Shown here: positions 56,250-64,000 of the stretch, one piece after another
Layout: each line of letters starts with the position of its first letter
How positions within the stretch are numbered: position 1 is the stretch's first letter
Assembly (NCBI GenBank): GCA_963082975.1
Contig: OY720347.1
Span: 9,902,225-9,966,224 of the forward strand
Reading direction: 5' to 3'
Source of the DNA: Labia minor
Lineage: Eukaryota > Arthropoda > Insecta > Dermaptera > Spongiphoridae
Length of the DNA: 64,000 nucleotides
Notes under the pieces: generated by a model
Seen by the model: only the letters and a program-made list of their open reading frames with translations
Databases searched by the model: none
Told to the model about the DNA's origin: nothing
Made by a program: the position numbers and the translations under genes

Positions 56250-56450
56250 ATTATGAGGCTCTTAAACATTTCCGACTTTTTTCTAAATTTTTTCAATTTG
56301 GCAATTTGGTTCTAAAAAAAAAAAGGTAAACCGTTTTTGGGGCCACTTTTTTCAATATGGTAAACTTTTACACAACTTTTTCATTGTGTGCCGCCAAATT
56401 TTTAAACCGTTAAAAGTGTGCCACGGTAAAAAAAAAGGTTGAGAATCACT
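56250..56450 (-). mobile_element. Family B hAT MITE, copy 7 (one end missing)
   Basis: Starts inside the element (ATGAGGCTCTTAAACATTTC) and ends AAAAGGTTGAGAATCACTG. Contains GTGTGCCGCCAAATTTTTAA. Confidence 0.72.
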
Positions 56451-57065
56451 GATATAGAGAAACTTTATTGTTGTTGATTAAATCCAAATCATGTATTTAT
56501 TTACGATTTTTTTGCTTATATTCCTTTTATAGCTTTAAAATTTTGTAAAATAGATTAACTTGATTTTTTTTTTACTTTTTTTTTTTAACTTTCCATATTC
56601 GATATTATTTGTTTATTTATAAAAGAGTGAATGGAGAGAAAAAGAGAAAGTAAAAAAGAGACTTGTGCATTTGATTTGGTTGTTGTTCAGTGTGGGGAAG
56701 AATGAAGTTAGAAATCCCCACGGGGATTGCAACCATTTAGATTTAAACCCGGCAGATTTTATAACAAAACATCCTCCCTCTTTTTATATCCCTTTTACTT
56801 TGTTATTCTACTTTTTATTCCTACTTATTTCACTTAAAGACTCTCTACATAAATTTATATTTAATTTATATGCAAAAATAAGATAATCTTGCGTAAAAAT
56901 TGGTTACAATAATTTTATTAATATTATGTATTTTGTAAAAATAATTGAAAGTTAAAATTCTATTGACAGTGTATATTGGTTTAGATTAATTATTTCCATT
57001 GTTTAAAAATATACTTACAATAAACAGGAACATTTGAAATTTAAAAGGTTGATGGTCAATAATGT

Positions 57066-57709
57066 GTAAGAAATATTGAATTTTGAATTTTCGAGGGCTG
57101 TGTACATTCGATTATCGAAATTTTCTTTTTTTTTTATTATGTTGGCACACATATGTTTCTTATATGTTGACATTATCAGCCATTTTAGATTAGTAGTTTG
57201 TTTTTGACAACTGAAAATGTTAGTCACATTTTGTGTTTTCTTCGATTTTTTACTTTTTTAAAAATAGAGAATTACTACAAGGAAGTGATGCAAAGTTTAA
57301 GGCTCAAACGATCAGAATTGTGGAAAAACAAATAATGGATTCTGCATCACAATAATGAACCAACTCACACATCTTGTTGATTTTTTGGCCAAAAACAACA
57401 CCGTAATCATGCCTCAACCACCGTATTCACCAGATTTGGCTCCGCGACTTTTTTCTATTCTCAAAACTGAAGAAACCAATGAAAAGAAAGTTTTTTGCTA
57501 CAATTGATGAAATAAAGTCAGAATCGAAGATCTAGCCGAATAAAGCCATACCGAAAAGCGCATTTCACAAGTGCTTTGACGATTGGAAGAAGCGCTAGAA
57601 TAAGTGCATTATATTTGAGGGGAATTATTTTGAAGGGGACAAGATGGATATGGATGAATAAATAAATACTTTTCGAAATAATTCAAAATTCACTGAACAG
57701 ACCTCGTAA
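57066..57709 (+). pseudogene. Mariner-like copy (family G), internally deleted
   Basis: Left part GAATTTTGAATTTTCGAGGG, right end CAAAATTCACTGAACAGACC then TCG. Readable pieces with many stops: MADN-like start in the 5' part lost; then HHNNEPTHTSC, IMPQPPYSPDLAP in another frame, and EGDKMDMDE near the end. Catalytic D motifs are broken by frameshifts. Confidence 0.75.
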
Positions 57710-59055
57710 TTTATTATTATATAAATTATTTGTAATGACTATTATCATAGGACTGATTGTTTATCTTTCAACACATTTTTCATTCACTTGTATAAATATT
57801 CTAAAATAAATCAATAAAGTTTTTATTTAAACATTTAAATACAATTTGGGGGAGCAATTTTTTTATTTTATCTCGAGCGATAGCTCCCTATTCAATTTCC
57901 ATTTCACTTTGGGCTTATGTGTGCAGTGTATATTATATTTACTTAGTACGTTAAATATTTAATGGATGAATTTTTATCCAATATATTTCCATTAATGTTG
58001 TATGATTCGTAAATGAGATTATTTTTCTGTTTGTCTTTTAAAAGGATAGATATAATTTTTGTAAATTTATACTTACTGATATACATAGTTATGTGATTTT
58101 ATTCTTTTGACCTGTGTGTACAATTCTCAACCCTTTTTATGACAATAATTTAATACATTTAATATATTATATGCAAATCTTGTACAAAAACTCAAATGGG
58201 TGAAAAAAAACAAAAGCTAAGAAAAATAGAATATATTGAAAATTATGAAACAGGTTCTATTAAAGTTGAATTAATACTTGAATTTGGACAATCTCAAAAA
58301 CCAGACTATCACGAATGACAAGAGTTTATTTAAAAAAAAAACCTGATATTACAATAAATTCAACAAAAACTCCATCTGGCAATCTGTCATTTCAAATCAA
58401 TCCATTCAAAAACATCTCAATATTTGCCTTTATTTTCTTGACACGCATACAGTATTTTGTTTGTTTATTTTTTTGTTCAAATTTCTAATAATATACAAAA
58501 TTATTAAAATAGACAGAAAATGAATTCAGATTTAATTTCTTTGAATAGCCTTAAATTTATGAATTATTAATAATTTAAGTGAAATTTGTTGTCTTTTTAT
58601 TAGTTCTATTTTCATTCATTCAATTTTATGTGTTTTTTTCTCACTCATTTTTTTCCTCGTTTTTTTTTTACAAGAGCCTGTTTTTATTTGAAAAATATAT
58701 AATTAAAATGTGAGGGTTGACATTTGTTTTAATTTGGAAACTGGATACGATCGTTTTATTTATTCCATCTATTTTCATTCTAATCACCCTTTCTTTGTTT
58801 AATCATTTTGTTTTGTTAAAAAAATGGATTAATTAAAAAAAATATTTATTTTATATCCTATTGATTACTTTTATTAATATACAAAAAAAAAAGGCTTATC
58901 ATAGACATAGATTTATTTTCAATGGTATAATATCTTTGTATATAAATACGAATAGTGTCAAAGTATTTTCATGATTATTATTTGTTTTAAAGTAGAAACG
59001 GTTACCAGTTTCTTCATCGATTTTCATCGACTTAGATCCAATGGATTACTTTACA
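57710..59055. other. AT-rich intronic stretch
   Basis: A short ORF at 58196-58318 (MGEKKQKLRKIEYIENYETG then SIKVELILEFGQSQKPDYHE) has a protein-like look but no recognised family. Probably chance. Confidence 0.3.
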
Positions 59056-59059
59056 GAAT

Positions 59060-59690
59060 TCGGTGATTATTCGGTGATTATTTCGACAATTTTATCTGCA
59101 TCACCAGTCTGGATAGGAGCTTTGAATTATGTCAGATACACACAGAAACCTATTACTTAGATGTCAGAGAAGTGCTCTAATAAGGGTATGTTGTGCCTAG
59201 CGGACTGTCTAAAGACTTGTGCTGCAGGTACTGACTGGCGTGCCTCCAATAAACCTGCTCGCACTCAAGAGATTCCGTAACTTGGGAGCGGAAAATGCAA
59301 TCAGGATAATTAATAGAAAACGCCTTACCAACCAATTGTAGCACCGTTGGAAAGGAGCTAAAGAAAAGATTGGCTTACCAAGAGAAATGGGTTGACAAGA
59401 TACACTGTGCGCAAAACCTGACCCAGTTTCTCACTGGGCATGGCTTAAAAGGATCTTGCAAACTACATTATGACAATTGTCCTATCTGTATGACACACTG
59501 GATCACACTCTCTTCTAGTTCGTTCTCTGATGGACGAGAGAAGGATGCAGAATCTAAACTGGGAACTCGATTAACGGACACCTATAACATTGATACAGAA
59601 TGGGAATTGGTCGGTGAATGGATTCTACCGAGACATTTTGACATATAAGACGAACTTAGGACGATAATCTGACTTTACCACCTGAAGTAA
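59060..59690 (+). pseudogene. R1-like non-LTR retrotransposon C-terminal fragment
   Basis: In shifting frames: ASPVWIGALNYVRYTQKP, then RCQRSALIRVCCA, TGVPPINLLALKRFRNLGAE, RINRKRLTNQL, then EKWVDKIHCAQNLTQFLTGH, GLKGSCKLHYDNCPICMTH and DTLDHTLF. The order APVWxxAL - RVxxAY(R)T - LAGVPPIxLLA - QxLTGHGxF - CxxC..D..H is typical of the R1/I-type LINE C-terminus with its zinc-knuckle. Several stops and frameshifts. The ORF at 59370-59648 is one frame of it. Confidence 0.75.
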
Positions 59691-60829
59691 TGCAGACATT
59701 GCAGTTCTGGGTCGATATCCTACATTGCGCATTGAAATCTAAGCTGGTTAAAGCGATTTTTTTTAGTTGGTAAAAGTCCGGCACTTTACTAACAACACCT
59801 AACAGATTCACCCTTTATAGTGTATATATTATATATATAAAAGTCCAATGCCTTTCACAATAATAATATCTATAAAATTAAAAGTACATGAGCATATAAT
59901 AAAGAGGTGTACAAATACACCAAATGATTGATTAAAAATTAATTCGTCTTTTGTTAAATGATTTTGACTTTTATTTTTTACTTTAAAAATTGTGAATTAT
60001 ATTAATCTTCAAAATTTCATTGCGATTCATTCGTGAGTGCAATATAACTGACTTGTAAAATTAAAATAGAAATTGTTTAAATGCCAAAATACCAGTGTTT
60101 GTTTTTCTCGGTATTTATCATTCATTACTCTTATATACATTGGAGTACCTTTAAATCTACTTTTATTTAATCTATTCTTAAAATTGCATTTAAAATATTG
60201 AATGTGTAACCAATAAATTTTCTATTCATTTCAGACACTCATAAATTTTTGTTTGTTTGTATATTTTATTTTATTTTTAAATATTGTACATAAATACATG
60301 TACTATGTTGAAGTATTGTAAACAATTACGCCATAAGTCAAATTTCAACCAACTTTTAGAATTTTAATGATTGATCTTTTTTCATTTATTCTATTATACA
60401 TTAACTAACCCTCTTTAAATAGAAAAACTTGATTATTACTTTAAACAAAATTTATCTGATTTGACTTTTATTATTTAATAATTCACAATGCTTTCGAATT
60501 CATTATCATAATAATATCCAACTTGTTTGGGAAAGAAATGAAAAATTAACCCTCTTTTAAATATATTATATTTTCATTGTGTGTGTGATTTCTTTTATAT
60601 ATATATATATATATATTGGTGAATTTCATTGAAAGAGAATAACCCCAACCACCAGTATTCCAACCAAACCACTCTTTTTTCCATTTCTATTCAATTATTT
60701 CATTAAATAAAATTAAAAGAATTTTTATTATGAATAACATTTGTGGATAAAGAGAAAGAGAACCAACCCCATGATACAATTATTCAAATATGAGTTGAAA
60801 CATTTTAATGATCTAGAGGGTAGAATTGA
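59691..60829. other. AT-rich intronic stretch
   Basis: A TA microsatellite at about 60596-60615. No gene was recognised. Confidence 0.4.
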
Positions 60830-61200
60830 GAGGTGAGGGAGGTAGTGGTCCGAAGGGGGTTGAGGAGGGTGGCGGCGGTGGTAGTGGCGGCCTGGCCGCG
60901 GTCTTCCGTCAAGAGAGAACGAATCAATAATATAGCAGCATAGAACCTCTCACTCTCACATACATTCCCATACATTCACCCTCTCCTTCCTAACCCGCTT
61001 TACCCACTTCATATATCTATATAGATATATAGATATATAGATATATATATAGAGAGAGAGAGAGGGAAAGAGAGAAAGATACCCTTTCTGATCTTTGATT
61101 CGCCGTAGCAGTTCAGTTCACCTTCAATTCGCAAAACAATCTCATCAAATGGCCTGAGGGTGGCGCCACTAACCCCCATGGTAATTCTCATTTGGCATTT
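60830..61200 (-). other. GC-rich patches around a GATA/GA microsatellite
   Basis: GC- and CpG-rich DNA at 60830-60930 (GTGGCGGCCTGGCCGCGGTC) and 61080-61195, separated by TAGATA units and a GA run (61013-61070). A minus ORF starting at 61191 reads MRITMGVSGATLRPFDEIVL then RIEGELNCYGESKIRKGIF before the repeat. No family is recognised. Possible exon or regulatory island. Confidence 0.3.
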
Positions 61201-61300
61201 ATAAAATATTTATTTAAATATACAAATTAGAAAAAAAAATAATGAAATGGAATAAAAACAAAATTATCAAGTTTGGTAATGTTCTATTTGAAAATTAGAA

Positions 61301-61926
61301 AAAATAAGTTGATCTGTGGCCAGGCACAGAACCAACCAACGGTTTGAAATAAAATAATTTCCAGCTACAGAAACAATTTCAAATAATTTGACTGTATCGG
61401 TTAATGTAATAAAAAACAGATATGGATATAACATAAATATTTTTAATTTTATTTTATTTATAATATATAAAGAGACGCTGGCTGTGACGTCATGAAGAGC
61501 TGGGTGACATCATATAATTTTAAATTAAGAAAAAACTAATGAAGATGATTTTTCACGAGGGTAAAACCAATAAAAAGTGCATTCGTGGACATATGTAAAC
61601 AATCTCCTCATGTGACATTTGGTGTGAAAATAGCCCTTCCCTTCTTATCGTCGATCGGTAATACTACCACTTCCGGTTTCCGGATATTCACCAAAAGTTG
61701 AGCAATTCATCATACTGATGCATTAAGTAAATATACCAAATTTTATCCGTTGAGCCGTTCGCTCAAGCTGTACACATCTATACGGACGGACAGACGGACA
61801 GACATGATGTTAAAAATACTTTTTTCTGTTAATAAAATGCATAATTCGTGGAGATATGTAAAAATCTCCACATGTGAAATTTGATGTGAAAACAATACCT
61901 CCCTTACTATCGTCGGACGGTAAAAA
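61301..61926 (-). mobile_element. Family C Helentron-like element, copy 4
   Basis: Reverse orientation: AAATAAGTTGATCTGTGGCC, AGGCACAG (hairpin half), ACCAACCAACGGT, and at the other end TTACTATCGTCGGACGGTAA. It contains GGACGGACAGACGGACAGAC and CTTCCGGTTTCCGGATATTC. The ORF at 61743-61949 is a shadow. Confidence 0.8.
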
Positions 61927-62985
61927 TTCATAATTGAAAATAAAAACAATACATAAAAACTCGCACATAATTGTAAACCTTCAATCTTATTTTTATTTAT
62001 GACTGAAATCTAAATGAAATATATCTGCTAGATAAAAACAGGTTTATATGAGGATCGTGAAAGCCTGATAGCCTGTATTCGTTAAATAAATTAACACACA
62101 CAATCTTTTTGTGACGAAATGTTCCCAATTTTTTCCATACTTCTAAATTGATCCAAAAAAAAAAAAGTTTTATACTTTTGAAAATTATTAGAATGCACTG
62201 TGTTGATGATAAATGATTTCAATGTATCAGTAAAGTATTTTTATTTAAAAAATCTTACAAGAATCTTTCATTTTTGAAGTCTGAAAGTAAAGATATTCAA
62301 GCTAAACTATTATTTTTGAAAGAAAGACTAAATAAAGTTTTTTCATTATTCTATTTTAGATTTCTCGTGAAACTGTTTTTGCAATTATTAAATTCACTGC
62401 TGTTCAACTATTGGAATACATTTTAACTGACATTTAATGATCTATGAAGAAACGAAATTAATTTTTTTTTCTTATGAGAGATTATTATTATATATATTAT
62501 TTGTTAATTTTTTTTCAAACAAATAAAAATAAAATGAAGATGAATAACTGAAATATTTTATACCATTTTGATATCCGTCTCTTTTGCTATCAATGCAATG
62601 GTAAACTCTTTGACAATTTGCGTTCTCCTTCTTTTTATCTTCAGTTGAATGCGTTCGCTTATTTGATTAATCGCACAACTGGAGGAAGGAGGACACTGAA
62701 TTAATGGGCGCCATGAATCACAAATAGACAAAAAAAAAAGGAAATGAAAAGAAAAGAGAAAAAATAAAAGGATCGTCTTCCTATGACAAAAGAGAAGTGA
62801 AAAAAATTCTTCTAGAATAAAATTATAAAGTCTACAATTTTAACAAAAGAAAACTTTGTAAATAATAATTATCACTTTTTGTTTTTAAATTTATTTTTTA
62901 ATATTTTTTAAAAAGTTTCATTATAATAAAATAGATATTACCAAATATATTTAACCTATTTGATGAGTGTAATCTTTTTAATTAA
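61927..62985. other. AT-rich intronic stretch
   Basis: No gene or defined element recognised. Confidence 0.4.
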
Positions 62986-63260
62986 GGTGCCTTTGGGTGT
63001 GTGGGTAGCGAACCTGCCTCACATTCACATGGTCAAGTGTTCAAGTCCCGGGCCTGGCAAGGGAATTTCCCTAGCTGGGGTCTATGGAACGGAGTTAACC
63101 CAGCCTCCGAGAACAACATTGGGGATAAGATACTTGATAGCGCCTCCGAACAAGAAAATCAAGGTAAAGGTTGAGAGGACCCGTTCTACTGGTCATAGGC
63201 CACCTCATTGATATAATTGATAGGCGTTGTCCTTGGGTAGGACGTACAAAGTCAGTTTTT
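62986..63260 (+). mobile_element. tRNA-derived SINE, full-length copy
   Basis: The head GGTGCCTTTGGGTGTGTGGG has an A-box-like TGTGTGGGTAGCG, and GTGTTCAAGTCCCGG is a B-box, the two internal RNA polymerase III promoter elements. The body includes ACATTGGGGATAAGATACTT and ATTGATAGGCGTTGTCCTTG and ends before a T-run. A 3' fragment lies at 5322. The ORF at 62960-63211 is incidental. Confidence 0.75.
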
Positions 63261-63445
63261 TTTTAAATCTTTTTAATTTCAATTTTTAAATAAAGTAGAA
63301 AAATATTATAATAATGATTCTAAAATAATTTTGGAAGTTGAAATTAAATTTGATTTCAAATCCACTACTACTTATTTTTTTATATAATTCTTAAATTCAT
63401 AAATTTAAAATATATAAAAAACGGAATTTGGAATAAATTATGAAG

Positions 63446-63492
63446 AAATTATGAGTTGTAGCCAGGCACAGGCCGACCGATGATTTAAAATT
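63446..63492 (-). mobile_element. Family C end fragment
   Basis: GAGTTGTAGCCAGGCACAGG then CCGACCGATGATTTAAAATT corresponds to the 3' hairpin and inverted-repeat end of family C in reverse. The remainder is absent, cut by the adjacent mariner. Confidence 0.55.
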
Positions 63493-63508
63493 AATTTACA
63501 AACATTGT

Positions 63509-64000
63509 ATCAGGTCGTCAAGTATGAAATTTGTAGAAAAAAAAACAAAGTTTATTGATAACTTACAAACATAAGGAGTTATTCTAATCATCGAAGTATG
63601 CACCCATATTGTCTACACACTTTTGCCATTTATGTGGGAGGTTATTCAGGCCGTTAGTATAAAACCCTGGTGAACGGGAGTCAATGAATTCCTGGAAGGC
63701 CAGTTTAACTGCATTATCGGAATTAAACTTTTTTCCTATCAAGAAGTTGTCCAAATTTCGGAAGAAGTGGTAGTCAGTGGGGGCTTGGTCTGGTGAGTAT
63801 GGTGGATGATGGAGAAGTTCCTACTCCAATTCCTGTATCTTTGCCACAGTCATTTGTGCAGTGTGTGGTCTAGCGTTATCATGCAAAAGGATAGGTGTCG
63901 ATCTGTTGACCAATCTGGGCTGTTTTTCTTTAAGTTTTTGCATCATTTCGTCCAGTTGTTTGCAGTATATGTCTGCTGTAATCGATGAGCCAGGTTTCAT
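63509..64000 (-). pseudogene. Mariner transposase, C-terminal part, runs off the window
   Basis: The terminal repeat region TATCAGGTCGTCAAGTATGA is at 63509. The minus-strand frame ends at TAG 63584-63586. It reads MKPGSSITADIYCKQLDEM, QPRLVNRSTPILLHDNARPH then TAQMTVAKIQELE, a stop, then ELLHHPPYSPDQAPTDYHFF then RNLDNFLIGKKF and DKWQKC-like sequence. HDNARPHTA holds the second catalytic D and PTDYHFF the third, spaced as in mariner (DD34D). One in-frame stop is visible. The N-terminal half lies beyond 64000. Confidence 0.85.

Larger units (their letters stand above)
19364..64000 (+). other. Presumed very long intron of the MBD5/6-like gene (open at window end)
   Basis: A strong donor (GTGAGT) starts it. 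No later exon encoding the rest of the MBD-like domain was recognised on the plus strand. All identifiable content is mobile elements, simple repeats, four CpG-rich islands and a recursive-splice-like site at 40974. Alternatively the gene ends sooner through an exon I failed to recognise, and other genes occupy part of this span. Confidence 0.45.

Noticed and set aside
20750..61949. ORFs in the GTCC-repeat elements (20750-20932, 38965-39174, 61743-61949)
   Set aside because: They are frames through the non-coding family C repeat and are interrupted in most copies.
62960..63260. Functional tRNA gene
   Set aside because: A- and B-box-like motifs are present but the cloverleaf does not close properly, and the sequence continues into a SINE body shared with 5322-5445.
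1..64000. CRISPR array, bacterial operon, integrated virus or phage
   Set aside because: No regularly spaced identical repeats with unique spacers, no ribosome-binding-site-led gene strings and no viral structural genes. The regular repeats seen are microsatellites or transposon termini.

Overview
This is an AT-rich, intron-bearing, transposon-dense arthropod nuclear sequence, almost certainly from an insect. GT-AG introns, long poly-T and TA tracts, mariner, hAT and Helitron-like repeats, and an AAR2 protein resembling animal homologues all point that way. I cannot place the order with confidence. No bacterial, plasmid or phage backbone, no CRISPR array and no rRNA gene was seen.

Three protein-coding genes can be assembled, all in the first 20 kb. 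(1) A plus-strand gene of unrecognised family has eight coding exons between 4640 and 11769 and encodes about 290 residues. (2) AAR2, the U5 snRNP assembly factor, is complete on the minus strand in four coding exons (13622-15481). It is tail to tail with gene 1 and head to head with gene 3. (3) A Q-rich protein begins at 18387 and its first coding exon ends at 19363, inside what looks like the start of an MBD5/6 (Drosophila six-banded)-type methyl-CpG-binding-like domain. A candidate 5' exon at 16631 would create an upstream ORF overlapping its start codon. The rest of this gene is not recognisable in the window, so 19364-64000 is most simply read as one very long intron. A textbook recursive-splice (ratchet) site lies in it at 40974/40975.

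The rest is mostly mobile DNA. Two interspersed families (A, seven copies; C, four copies plus a fragment) have the architecture of Helentron-associated elements: asymmetric terminal inverted repeats, a central microsatellite and a 3' hairpin followed by CTTATTTT. A canonical Helitron-like element (TC...CTAG) lies just inside the long intron. Many hAT-type MITEs are present, several with perfect 8-bp target duplications, and families with different ends share one internal module. Mariner-like copies, an R1-like and two other non-LTR fragments, a tRNA-derived SINE, and several long foldback elements complete the set.

Four GC- and CpG-rich islands (34080-34330, 36615-36780, 44280-44760, 60830-61200) stand out from the AT-rich background and may be promoters or unrecognised exons. 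Nothing in the window is a clear new multi-gene system. The most interesting leads are the ratchet site, the composite hAT element at 42620-43480, the shared module across hAT families, the overlapping uORF, and gene 1 itself.
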